NCBI GenBank assembly: GCA_963930655.1
Contig: OZ005610.1
Location: 13,583,001-13,647,000 of the forward strand
Source of the DNA: Myrica gale
Taxonomy: Eukaryota > Streptophyta > Magnoliopsida > Fagales > Myricaceae
Direction of reading: 5' to 3'
Length of the DNA: 64,000 nucleotides
The notes under the pieces are model-generated. The model saw only the letters and a list, made by a program, of their open reading frames with translations, had not been told where the DNA came from and did not search any database. A program made the translations under genes and the position numbers. Within the stretch, counting starts at the first letter, position 1, and every line of letters starts with the position of its first letter. Shown piece by piece: positions 23,343-34,435 of the stretch.

Positions 23343-23882
23343 CTTTGCCTTCTCTCTTTCTCAGCGGCTCTTGTTCTGCCACACGAGCTAGTTTTTTAGA
23401 GAAGTGATGAGATTAGGGAGGAAAAAAAAAAGGTACCGAAGTCTGAACGTTTTCCTTTCCATCTTATACAGGATAAGGTTCCACTGTTTCTTCAAAGAAT
23501 TAAGCGTGTTTATCCCTTTCCTCTTTCTCAAATTAATCAAGAAAAAGAAAAAGATAAAAGAAAAAAAAAGTGAAAAACGGTCAAAGTGTTTATTACTTGT
23601 TTATTTTAAGAATTTTTTTAAAATTTACCTACAAATTTTTAATATTACCATCACAATATTATTTTATACGAATGTTAATATAAATTATTATTATATAAAA
23701 ATATATATCAATAAAATTTAAATATTATTTAAATATTTATATCATATATCTGAAAAAGGAATAATAAAAAAAATACAAGAAGGCTTGTCAGCACTGTTTT
23801 CATACATCTGTTGCGCGTGGAGTCCAGAGGGTAAAATAGTCTTCAGCTACAATGTATACGCACCAGCGTCCATTATTCTCTT
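23343..23882. other. Upstream region of the epoxide hydrolase gene
   Basis: This is the 5' flank of the minus-strand gene, rich in A/T. No distinct promoter motif can be assigned with confidence, and the long frames here are A-rich chance frames. Confidence 0.4.
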
Positions 23883-24071
23883 ACCGTGTTTGTCCGTGAA
23901 ACTATGGAGGTTTTGAAAATTTTGAATATTGAAGTTTGTGAATAAATATAGTATTTTATAGAAAAGTAAAGAAAGAGAATATTAATTAAATAGTATAATA
24001 TTATTTTATAATTTAATAAAAAAAAAATTATTTTACGTTTATTTAGAAATATCGAGAAAACAAACGCCCGA
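23883..24071. mobile_element. MITE-like element, same AT-rich family
   Basis: It opens with GTGTTTGTCCGTGAAA and AAAATTTTGAATATTG and closes with CGAGAAAACAAACGCCCG. The ends are imperfectly inverted, with an A/T-only core, as in the other members of the family. Confidence 0.4.
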
Positions 24072-25418
24072 ATACATTTAACGCAACCACCACCAGCAAA
24101 GCTCTTTTGTCTTCTAGAAGCAAAGCGTCAAGGACGTATTTTTTTGTTTTTTCTAAGCAAAGCGACAAGGAAGTTGGTTGGAAAGTTTTAGATACGATGG
24201 ATCTATGATATCGTTGGAATATGCCTGTTGGGGCCTGACTTCTATCCTATAATTCTTCTATGAATTTAAAACACAAATCCTGATTTGATTACCAAAAACT
24301 TACATAAAATGCCAATGATCGGTAGATTTTGGAACACTCGTGAAGCTTTTTGGATTACACGCGAGGAATATTTTTCTCATCAAAAGTTGTATTTTAAGGG
24401 AAGAACGTCATTAGTCACGTCCCCTATCTTTCTTTCTTTGATCTCTCGATTTAATAGTTCCTAGGAAAGAAATTAATAGATTTCAATTAAAATTAAATAT
24501 ACTCTTGATGTTTTAGTGTTAAAATTTAAATGAAGAGAGAAGATTTAAATAAATATTATAATAAAAAACAATAATTTAACAAGAAAAAAAGAGATTATTT
24601 TATAATTTTTTTAATTTGGTCTAAAATTTTGAAGTATGTACATGATTTGTAATGTATGAGATATGCTAATCTAATTGCGTTGGAGGTTTTTGATTGGTTG
24701 GTTTTTGTATTGTGTGTGCACTAATTTGTGTTGATAGTATTATTTGGTAAAAGAATTATAGAAATAAATACATTTTACACAGGCTAACTATAACCTTGAG
24801 CCTATAATCCTTTCCCGCCGTTTTAGCCCAGTCTCGCTACCTATTGATAGCTAGCTTTCTTTTTGTGGAAAATACAGTTTTCTAGCCCTGTTAGGCCCAA
24901 ACATCTGGAAGTATATATGGGCCCGAGGATGTGGAGTTCACTGCGTACTTTTTTTCTCTCTCTTCTTCTCCCTCTACCAACTATTGAAACTCTGACCATG
25001 AGGGGACTTCACAACCCACATACCACCCAGGTGCAGAGGACGTCGGTTCATTGCGTACTTGAGTGAGGGGAGCATGGCTTAACTGGTTGTACCAATCAGA
25101 GCCTATAATGTTCACCGCTGCTATGTAGGCGACAACTTAAAAATGGAACACCTTTGGAACTGACATGCAATGCTATAAACTGCATAGTCAATGACTAAGG
25201 TTCCGAGATCAATGCTTATATCCAAGGGAGGAGGCTCTCTCAAACTCCATGTTCCTCCGCCACAAGTGAGGCTCCTCTAATAAATTTTGGAGGTTCCGAA
25301 AAAAATCCACGTTCTCAGCTGGCCCGCCTTAGCTGTCTCATAATCCCCTCATCTAGTCCAAGAACCTGACCTTCTATATGTAAGTTAACCATTCGATAAT
25401 AACAGAAATAATGGAAAT
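24072..25418. other. Intergenic, no gene recognised
   Basis: A/T-rich DNA with another possible decayed MITE around 24480-24640. 24780-25400 is less AT-rich and contains no convincing frame or element end. Confidence 0.4.
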
Positions 25419-26497
25419 GATGAGTCATAAAAATGACTAGAATTGAGTTAAGGCCTAGTAGGCCCAATAAGCCCAAGGCAGCCCAGTGGGGGTTCGGGCA
25501 GACTTCAGTATGTTAAATAAGTTGGTCATTGAAAGTAATTCGAGCCCACGAGAAGGAGCCCATTAAGGAAAGATTATCAAAGTCGTTGGTGGATCAGTTG
25601 AAGACTCGGTATAAATCTGAAATCCTCGGCACGACCGATGTCGTGAGATCGAGGTTTCCGTGTTATTAGTAAAGCGCGCCCGACATTGAGGTCAAGTGAG
25701 TTAGCCGTTGAGCATTATCTTGTTAAAACAGTGGCAGTTAACGGAATATCCGTCCGCTACATCTCACTCCACGACCAGATAGTGGGGCACGACCTCGAAG
25801 GGATAACCGTGGCAGTTAACGGGATATCTGCCCGCTACATCTCACTCCACGACCAGATAGTGGGGCACGACCTCGAAGGGATAAGAACATGATCCCCAAG
25901 CAAAACAACTGGAGACCTGATGAGTCATAAAAATGACTAGAATTGAGTTAAGGCCTAATAGGCCCAATAAGCCCAAGACAGCCCAGTGGGGGTTCGGGCA
26001 GACTTTAAAATGTTAAATAAGTTGGTCATTGAAAGTAATCCGAGCCCATGAGAAGGAGCCCATTAAGGAAAGATTATCGAAGTCGTTGGCGGATCAGTTG
26101 AAGACTCGGTATAAATCCGAAATCCTCGGCACGACCGATGTCGTGAGATCGAGGTTTCCGTGTTATCAGTCAAGCGCGTCTGACATCGAGGTCAAGTGGG
26201 TTAGCCGTTGAGTATTATCTTGTTAAAACTGTGGTAGTTAACGGGATATCCGTCCGCTACATCTCACTCCACGACCAGATAGTGGGGCACGACATCGAAG
26301 GGATAACCGTGACAGTTAACGGGATATCCGCCCGCTACATCTCACTCCACGACTAGATAGTGGGGCACGACCTCGAAGGGATAACCATGGCAGTTAACGG
26401 GATATCCGCCCGCTACATTTCACTCCACGACCAGATAGTGGTGCACGACCTCGAAGGGATAAGGATATGATCCCCAAGCAAAACAACTGGAGACCAA
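25419..26497 (+). repeat. Two ~500-580-bp tandem units with nested 78-bp repeats
   Basis: Unit 1 (25419-25918) and unit 2 (25919-26497) both open with GATGAGTCATAAAAATGACT and close with CAAAACAACTGGAGACC. Inside each, a 78-bp block beginning TGGCAGTTAACGGGATATCC is itself tandem: two copies in unit 1 (starts 25731 and 25809) and three in unit 2 (26231, 26309, 26387). The extra copy explains the size difference. Composition is clearly richer in G+C than the flanks. No element ends are clear. Confidence 0.9.
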
Positions 26498-26839
26498 TGA
26501 TAATCTAAAAATAATATAAATATCCGGGAATATGTAAAGGAAGAGAAGGATTGATTCTAAAAGATACTAATTACATACAGTTTAACTGCTTAATTTCTGA
26601 GCCTCACGCTATTAGATACTAACTTAAGCATCAGAGGGTCTTTTCTTCTTGGGAAGGACCGCCTTGATATTCTTCTGTTTTGCAGTTGAGGAGGTCGGGT
26701 TCAAGGACATCGGGATTTGTTGGCACGAGCATTAAAGAACCATCATCTCGCTGATCTTTCAGGGAACTTACAGAAAGTGGAAGAATAAGGATTTTAGTTA
26801 AAGGGGGGCAAACTCCTAAGGCAATATGACATCTCAAAA
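26498..26839. other. Spacer, nothing recognised
   Basis: No supportable feature. Confidence 0.45.
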
Positions 26840-27690
26840 ATGTTTACTACGTAATGCAAAAGTGTACACGTACTGTACTATTTTCTGAAACTGAGAGGTG
26901 GCAATTGGATCTTACGGCTCTGCATCTTCTGAAAATATTGCAAAATGACTTCGTTCTCAATAGTTTCAAAAATTTCCCTCTCGATGTATATCACCATGCT
27001 ATCATTCATATAGTCATCTCTCATCTTATTATGTAAGTCAGGCTTGATAATCTTCATTGTAGAGAACACTCGCTCAACAATTGCAGTCGCAATTGGTAAG
27101 ACCAATGCCAATCAATAAGGAGACAAACAAATAGATATAGAATATGCTTTCTTGTCTCAACCATCTTCACGGCAAGACCTCCAATATCTTCAAGCCCAGA
27201 AAAAACATTAGTATTTCTCACATCATCAATGTAGGTGTGAAGTTGATTTCTAAGAATCATATAATCAGTTGCTGAGAAATCTTCTGGATAAAACTTAGCA
27301 AGACGAAGTAATTTAGCTTGATCAAACGTTGAGAATAAGTTTATTGGATCAAGAGATGCTATGCAAAGAAATAAGTCTGTACTTACTTTTGTGAAACGAC
27401 AATCTATCTCCTGAGCGATCAAATAAAAAACTTGGAAAAACACTTCCACACAAAAATGATGTAAATAAGTAATTGTTTGCACTCCATGACTCGGGCGATC
27501 GCGAGTTTGTATAATGTCTTCCATATTGGACACAATAATATAATTATTCACACAAAAAGTTTTGACTTGTTCCAAAAAAACATCTCATTCCATCTCTCTC
27601 AAAGCCTGCAACCGACACTTCACAACTCCCACCAAACTCATAGCATTAACAATGTCTTCATCCTTTCGCTCTAAGGCCTGTGATAATTTA
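26840..27690 (-). pseudogene. hAT-type transposase (zf-MYM/TTF-like) C-terminal remnant
   Basis: Minus-strand frames read, in order, a segment near VNAMSLVGVVKCRLQALRE (27660-27600), then LHHFCVEVFFQVFYL, FYPEDFSATDYMILRNQL (27480-27230), and finally PIATAIVERVFSTMKIIK with NKMRDDYMNDSMVIYIEREI (27111-26960). The last part is the hAT dimerisation region typical of plant 'zinc finger MYM-type protein 1-like' transposases. A frameshift near 27110 separates it from the preceding block, and a few stops occur upstream. N-terminal zinc finger and most of the catalytic region are absent. Defective. Confidence 0.8.
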
Positions 27691-27754
27691 TTTGTAATTC
27701 GCATTATATTTTATCAACAAATGCATAGTGAATATTTTTGAATAAAAATTAGTA

Positions 27755-28640
27755 GTGTTTGTGATTACCTATGAAAATTCATTAATAATTCCAAATATAT
27801 TATTCAACAAATGCATATTGAATACAAACTCTAAACTTTGCATCTTATTCCTACGCTTCCTTCGGCCCGAGACCCCCTGCTTCCCGGCGGTTCCCCTTAC
27901 GGATGAGCAGAGGACATCGGAGCAGGACTTATGGACGCTGATGACAGGGAAGAAATCTGCAGTGGTTGACAACATAATCAAACTGAGTGAGTTTAGTGTG
28001 TTTTGACGGATTTTGCACCTTATCTGGATGATGAACGTTGATGGCAGAAGTCATTCTACTGAGTGCCCATACACGAGAGCTCAGTGAATGCTCTTAATGA
28101 GTCAGCAGACGTGGATAGATTTTCCGCTGTACATGTTTAAGTGGATTTTGGATGATGCTTGGGGAATTAAGGAATATAACCTCCCATACGGCGTATTTCG
28201 AACTCAGTTCCCCATTTCTCGGGGTGTCTTGATCGCTATCGAGGATACTCGTAAGGGGGTTAAGAGCGCGCTGAACAAGTTCACTCTATCCAGGAGTAGG
28301 GGCAGGGGGCCATTGGCTCGACGGTTCGCTCATAGAGCAACAGTAGTTGCAGATGAGGCAAGACGACCTTCTACATTAGTGTCAGAGGCACCTCTCGAGA
28401 CGATAGCGCCTGCAGTACCCCGTCCCAGGGTGGCCTAGCTATTTGCGGACCTCGACAGTCGTGTCAACGCGACTATGAAGGTGGCTCTACAACCTTTTGA
28501 GAGGCAGATGCAGTCCTTGGAGGAGGATGTGAAGGAGCTCCGGACCGCCTTCGATGGGGAGTGCAATATGAAAATGTCGATTTTGGTACTGATGGATCGT
28601 TATTTTTGGGATGTTCAATCGGTTAAGGATGATGTCGTTT
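27755..28640 (+). pseudogene. Unidentified mobile-element ORF fragments
   Basis: Two plus-strand frames (27755-28006 and 28088-28438) are less AT-rich than their flanks. The second reads through YMFKWILDDAWGIKEYNLPY and LALNKFTLSRSRGRG-type basic sequence. After a single TAG it continues in the same sense with ADLDSRVNATMKVAL and a coiled-coil-like LEEDVKEL to about 28640. This layout (globular piece, then acidic coiled coil) resembles plant transposon-associated proteins of the Transposase_32 kind, but I do not recognise it firmly. It directly precedes the GATCGATCG arrays of the CACTA element. Confidence 0.3.
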
Positions 28641-30031
28641 AAGTTGTCGATACCGATCGATCGGACATTGATACCGATTGATGGCTTGCATGCGTCGTTC
28701 TTTTACATGGACGTGACGATCGATTGATAGATCGGTTTTAAAACTTAACAGGAATTTTAAGCCTGACAAGGCGATTGATCGCTACAAAGATCGATCAATC
28801 GGTGTATATCGCGCTTGAAATTCCAAAATGATTTAAGGCCGTGGGTGAAGCAAAAATACACCCATGGCAAGGAGGAGACCGATTGATCAGTTGTAAGCGT
28901 GGGTAAAGCAAAAATACACCCACGACATGAAGTTATTTTTCCCTTAAATTTTGTCAAAATACCGTCCTTTTAGTTGTGAGCGTGTTTAGAAGTGCTTAAG
29001 GTTAAGCCCAAGCTCAAATTCATTGGTTTTTTAACCGGGTGAATATTGAAAACTTTGGGCGACATTTGTGAGATTTTGGTGTGAATTTGGTTCGTTTTGG
29101 TCTACATTTCGTGCAAGAGGTAATTGAATCAACCTACACTATGATTTAGAAATGATTTGGTTGGTTATTTGATTTTTTTTATTTGTCTATTTGTGGGTAT
29201 TGTGGATTGGATTTGTGATGATTAGAGCTTATTAGAGTATTTTTAATATGTATATTAGAATTAGTATTGCATGAGGATGATTTGTGAGTGTTTTGGGCGT
29301 GAATTTGAGTGTGTGGGAGGCATGACAAGTTTTATTTTCGATCTGGGTTAGTCATGATCGATCACCAGTTTCGGAAGATTGGTCGCTTGTTAGACGGAGG
29401 TTTGGCGATCAATCGTCTATGTGATGAAGATCGATCGGTATTGAAAATCGATCGATCGTTTATAGTAACGATCGATTTCCAGTTAGGGCAGATTGCAAGT
29501 TATTGACCTTGTGTAGCATTTATTATATTTTCATGTTTAATTATTGAAGTGCTTGAGTTTTGTTAACGATCGTCTATGTTAATGAATTATTTCCAGTTAG
29601 GATGATTTAGTTATTGAAGTGCTTGAGTGCTGTAGGATGATTATAAGAGTGTTTTTTTTATTATTAATACATGTATAGTATTTGAGCTATATATTGAATG
29701 TTTGATTATTGAAGTGCTTGAGTTCTGAAAAAAATTTATGGAGTTTGAGAAGCATAGAGGATGAATATTGGAGTGTTTTTGACTTGTTATGTTTGAGTTT
29801 ATTTTTGGGATATAATATATGTACCCTTATGTTCAAGGGTTAGGACGCGATAAATATGCTTTTATCTCGTAATAACCCTTGAATTGTCCACAATATGGAC
29901 AATTCGAGATTGTGTATTCGTGGTTGGACGAACTCGGTACTTGTGTTCTGTTCAGTCTTGGAGGAAATTCGGTATCATTTACCTTTTGTCTTCTGGGTAT
30001 ACTACTAGCATTGGTGTATGACATCATATAA

Positions 30032-31070
30032 TTGTCGTCGATGACGTTTGCCCCCAACGCTGGTGCGTATACTTGGGGACTGAGGGGAGATGCTGTCGAA
30101 GAGGACGTGAGGACGGTGGTTGAGACTATGATGATGACACGTCGAATGCACCACAACCGGATGCATGCGTATTTCAAGAATTTCCCGAGTAAAGAGGCGG
30201 CGTTGCTGAAGCCGCACCCTGATACCACGGAAGAAGAGTGGAAGGAGTTATGCGATCTGTTCACCAACAAAGCATTTTTGGTACATGATTACAAAAACCC
30301 GTTGCTTAAATATTACATTCTTTTAATATTTATTTTATTAAAATATCGCAGAAACGAAGCGAGCAAAATAAAAAGAATAGATCAAAGTTGACTGTGAACC
30401 ACGCTGCTGGTTCGCACTCGTTCCAGCGCACACGAGCTTGCATGGTAAGTTAAGAAATAAATTTTAGATTTTATTGATATTGTTTGTCAATAACTTTATG
30501 CTATTGACATGTAAAAAAATCAAGAAAGCAGCGATATCAATCTTGCAGAGCTGTATAAGAAGAATTATACAAACAAAAATGAGATTTGGACCTCGGAAGG
30601 AGCGAGAGAAATTTATGTAAGTCACTTTCATTTTAATCTACTTTATGTAATTTATGTATAGTTTATCTACTTTAATGTTTCTAGTAATTATTGTTATTTT
30701 TCAGGAACGAATGAATGCCTTCTAGCGCCAGTGTGATTTAGAAGGGAAGACTTACACCGAAATTGAAGTATATTCCGAGATAATGAGCAAGAAGTCAGGA
30801 TATGGTCGGGATTAGGACGCGCGGTTAAGCCTCCGCCTTCATCAACTTTGACTACACAGTCTTCTGATCTACAACACCACAAAGGAAATGGATGAAATAG
30901 AAGCGATGAGAGCTGCTAGAGAAAAATACTTGCAAGAATTTGTGAAGAAGCAAGCTGAGATGAAGACAACGCTGAGGGACCACCGGGTGGAGCAAGAGCG
31001 CATCCGGTTGGAGCAGCAGGAACTCATTAAAATGGAGCAAGAGCGCATCCGGTTCTACACCATCGTTTGA
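30032..31070 (+). pseudogene. TNPA-like protein (plant transposase Ptta/En/Spm type) exons
   Basis: Exons can be followed through GT-AG junctions: MMMTRRMHHNRMHAYFK to ALLKPHPDTTEEEWKELCDL (30032-30285), then KKNRSKLTVNHAAGSHSF (exon about 30351-30442), then INLAELYKKNYTNKNEIW (about 30526-30615), then a last exon from 30705 with TYTEIEVYSEIMSKKSGY and a charged coiled coil ending RIRFYTIV at 31070. NKKNRSKL...H.AGSHSF is the signature of the plant Transposase_24 family, encoded by CACTA elements, whose TNPA members bind subterminal repeats. In-frame stops (MNAF*, GRD*) make the last exon defective. Confidence 0.7.
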
Positions 31071-31272
31071 TCGCCAATATTAAAGAGGCAAAATGATGAT
31101 CGATCAGTAATGTAACCGATCGATCGGGTATTCTACCGGTACCATAAGCGATCGATCGGTCTAGAAATAAACGATCGATCATTAAACAAAAAAGATCGAT
31201 CGTCAGATGCACCGATTGATCTGTTACGTAGTCAACGTTCCATCGCTGAATTTAGCGACCCATCGGTGTTGA
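30709..31272 (+). repeat. Direct duplication of the TNPA last exon, copy 1
   Basis: It runs from GAATGAATGCCTTCTAGCGC to CGACCCATCGGTGTTGAA and matches 32175-32709 with only scattered differences. Relative to copy 2 it has an extra repeat of GAGCAAGAGCGCATCCGGTT in the coiled-coil part and lacks CAGCTAA near 30870. Confidence 0.9.
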
Positions 31273-31978
31273 ATGCCTCATAAGCTCTTTGAATGCCTCC
31301 TTCTCACAGGAAGTTGGTTTCAATAGTGATTGATATAGGAGAAAGAAAATATGAACACTTGCAAAGGTATCAAAGGGTTTTTTCTCTCAAGCATAAGACT
31401 AAGAAACAATAAAATGACTTAGGTAAAAATCTTGGACTTTTTTGTCACGGTTTAAATATAATAGGCTAAGAAAAATCAAATACAGTAGATTTTGCTGATC
31501 ATCGAGCGAATTGAATTTGTATAAAAATGTTGTAATTTAGCTCGAGTTAAGGTAGGGCGAAGTGTTTCTGAAGATAACTCTGAGAGATTTTAGGAATGAA
31601 TACCTTTCCATGAATTTGAACTTCTTCAAATTTTAAATACTCTTCAATCTTATCTTCTACGGCAAAGCTCTTGAAAGATATCTTCATCTCTTTTCAAATT
31701 TGAAATACTCTTATCTTCTTGACAGATATCCTCATATCTTTTCAAATTTGAATCACTCTTATTCTCTTGAACACTTTAAACAACACTAATTCAAAAATAC
31801 AATTCAACTTAAATTTGACACGGGTTTTTGCCAACATTCAAAACACTAACAAAGATTCAAGGCAATTGTACTACCCACCCAAATACACATCGGATATGAT
31901 CTTGACGACCCATAATTAGATGTATTCCATGCCATGCCATTTAAAAGCACGCGACTTGCATTATTTTTGCGAAATCAA
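31273..31978. other. Sequence between the two TNPA exon copies
   Basis: Non-coding, A/T-rich. Its right end (31916-31978, TTAGATGTATTCCATGCCAT onward) is repeated at 34108-34170 outside the CACTA right terminus, so part of it is probably duplicated flanking DNA. Confidence 0.5.
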
Positions 31979-32167
31979 GGCTATGTTTGTTTCATGTTTC
32001 AAAACGTTTTCCTCACATTTTTTCATCAATTACAATACATTTTCACCAATCCCAATAACTTTTTACAAATTCCAACAACTTTTAACACATTTTTCAACAA
32101 TCTCAAGAGAATCTACACTACTTTCAAAAAAATACAAACACAAAAACGTATCTCAAAACATAAACCA
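31979..32167. mobile_element. MITE-like element, same AT-rich family
   Basis: It starts GGCTATGTTTGTTTCATG and ends CGTATCTCAAAACATAAACC, imperfectly inverted. The core has repeated CAATNCCAATAACTTTT and ACAAATTCCAACAACTT-like runs as in 10941-11255. It sits immediately left of TNPA exon copy 2. Confidence 0.5.
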
Positions 32168-32174
32168 AAAATAT

Positions 32175-32709
32175 GAATGAATGCCTTCTAGCGCCAGTGT
32201 GATTTAGAACGGAAGACTTACACCGAAATTGAAGTATATTCCGAGATAATGAGCAAGAAGTCGGGATATGTTCGGGATTAGGACGCGCGGTTAAGCCTCC
32301 GCCTTCATCAACTTTGACTACACAATCTTCTGATCTACAACACCAGCTAACAAAGGAAATGGATGAGATAGAAGCGATGAGAGCTGCTAGAGAAAAATAC
32401 TTGCAAGAATTTGTGAAGAAGCAAACTGAGATGAAGACAACGCTGAGGGACCACCGGGTGGAGCAAGAGTGCATCCGGTTCTACACCATCGTTTGATCGC
32501 CAATATTAAAAAGGCAAAATGATGATCAATCAGTAATGTAACCGATCGATCGGGTATGTGCAACCGATCTATCGGTACCATAAGCGACCGATCGGTCTAG
32601 AAATAAACGATCGATCATTAAACAAAAACGATCGATCGTCAGATGCACCGATTGATCTGTTACGTAGTCAACGTTCCATCGCTAAATTTAGCGACCCATC
32701 GGTGTTGAA
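32175..32709 (+). repeat. Direct duplication of the TNPA last exon, copy 2
   Basis: It repeats 30709-31272. It encodes KEMDEIEAMRAAREKYLQEF and then the shortened coiled coil to FYTIV. It is the copy that runs on into the CGATCGATCG array and the CACTA right terminus, so it is probably the original 3' end of the element. Confidence 0.85.
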
Positions 32710-33000
32710 ATAACGATCGATCATGAAAAAGTGATCGATCGCTTATATAAGACGTTTGATCGTTATTACTATAACGATCGATCGTTTATTTCTTACCATG
32801 CGATCGGATAAATGTGCCGATCAATCGCCAATATGTAACCGATCGATCGGAAATACTTATCGTTTGATCATCCTACACATGACGATTGATCGGTTATGGT
32901 AGCCATTCGATCATTGCAAACAAATACCGATCGATCACAGTTTTAACTGATCCATCACTTCATCTTCACCGATCGATCGACACATACCGATCGATCATTA
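32520..33000. repeat. Dense CGATCGATCG-type motif array
   Basis: About twenty copies of an ACCGATCGATCGG/ACGATCGATCGT-like motif, some mutated to CGATTGATC or CGTTTGATC, occur at roughly 20-35-bp spacing in both polarities. Position inside the CACTA subterminal region suggests binding sites for a TNPA-like protein. Confidence 0.7.
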
Positions 33001-33167
33001 CATTTAGTGATGAAATTAGAGTTTCGTCACTAAAAACTTTTCGTGACGCTCTTTCACTAACGGAGCTTGTGACGAAAAAATTTCTTCACTAATAATTTTA
33101 GTGACAAAAATTTGACTTTTAATGACAAAATTTTTTGTCACTAGAAGTCAATTTTTTTTTTGTAGTG

Positions 33168-34369
33168 GTGGATCTGACTGTCCAGGGATATACATATTCA
33201 CAATTGTAATTATAATCTTGATTGATGTTTTGTCGAAAATATATTGTTTGTTTTAATTTAATTCCGCCTAAACAATCACAAACAAGTGAACGTCATTTGG
33301 GTCCTTATGGACGGCAAGTATAACAAAAAAAACTTGTGTCCGCATCTCATGAAGATAAAACGTATTTGGAAGGGACTTCTTGTCTGCATACACAAGGGAG
33401 CGAATCTATTTGGGTGTTTATACGTAATTGATGAGCTAGAACCTGCGAGCACCACATCCTATCCTTTTATTCCTTCCGCAACAACCACCTTGGCCCCTCC
33501 TCTGGGCCTGTAATTTCTTTTGTAAGGGACTCTATTTTCGGAGTTTTGGGATAGTTCACCCCAACCATGCATGCATGTGATGTGGCAGCATGCTGGTTGC
33601 AAAGAAATGTTTTATATATAGAAACACTCAACAACTCACATTCTTAACCAATGGACTTAGACAATGTATATTCTAACAATACTTTTTACTGTGTAACGTT
33701 TTTCCAAAAGAAAATTAAACCTACCATTTTTCCCCATTCTCGTTACGTACTGTAATAGCTCTACAACAAAACATCCGCCAAAAAAAAAATTGTTTTCCGA
33801 CCCAAAAGGTCTCTTTGAGACGGCTGCTGACTGTGCCAATTATAAGACCGTCCCAAATTTTTTTCGGGGTGGTTTCATACATCTCTCTCATATAATGTTT
33901 TTTTCAGACGAATGAACATAAACCATTCGAATAATATCCGATAATATTCGAGTCCCACCATCTTCGAACAACAGTGAACGGAGAATAGCCACTTGTTCGA
34001 TGCTGTCTGAACAGTTGCGAACGGGACGTGATGATTTTGTTCAAACGCGAAAGAACAAACTGATGTGGGTTTGCTCGATAGAGAGTAACGAACGCTCTGG
34101 TTCGTTATTAGATGTATTCCATGCCATGTCATTTAAAAGCACGCGGCTTGCATTGTTTTTGTGAATTCAAAGATCCAGCTTGTGAGTAACACCAATTTGC
34201 TTACGGATAAACAAAGAAAGCAGCAGCAACTTGGACCGATACTAAAAGGGAAAGTTATATGCTAATGAATCCCGCCAAAAGCTCAACAAAGCAAAAACAG
34301 AAACCCATTTACTGAGCACATTGGAAGTTAGGAACCTTCATCTGCCCTTTCCACCCTCTCCTCCAATAA
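33168..34369. other. Intergenic, no gene
   Basis: Nothing coding is supportable. 34108-34170 repeats 31916-31978. Confidence 0.45.
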
Positions 34370-34435
34370 ATGGTAGAACGCCTCCGGCTCCCCCCTCCCA
34401 TCACATTTCCACAAACCTCTCTCTGTGTCTTTGTT

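Larger units (their letters stand above)
28640..33167 (+). mobile_element. CACTA (En/Spm) element remnant with TNPA-like gene
   Basis: The right end is TTTTTTTTTTGTAGTG at 33152-33167, the complement of a CACTACAAAAA terminus. Subterminal sequence has GTGACGAAA/TTTCGTCAC repeats at 33007-33150 and dozens of CGATCGATCG-type motifs at 28640-28790, 29335-29480, 31090-31260 and 32520-33000. TNPA-like exons lie between. No left CACTA terminus was found, so the left end is lost or beyond recognition. The left limit given is where the GATCGATCG motifs start. No TNPD-type transposase (Transposase_21) is visible, so it could not transpose by itself. Confidence 0.7.

Noticed and set aside
25917-25945. 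CTGATGAGTC...GAC resembling a hammerhead ribozyme core (retrozyme)
   Set aside because: The CTGATGA box and a small stem (GTCAT/ATGAC) are present only in the second unit, and the required GAAA box after the stem reads TAGAA. No closing stem III or cleavage triplet could be placed.
25731-26464. CRISPR-like array of regular repeats
   Set aside because: The 78-bp units are directly adjacent without spacers, and this is plant nuclear DNA.
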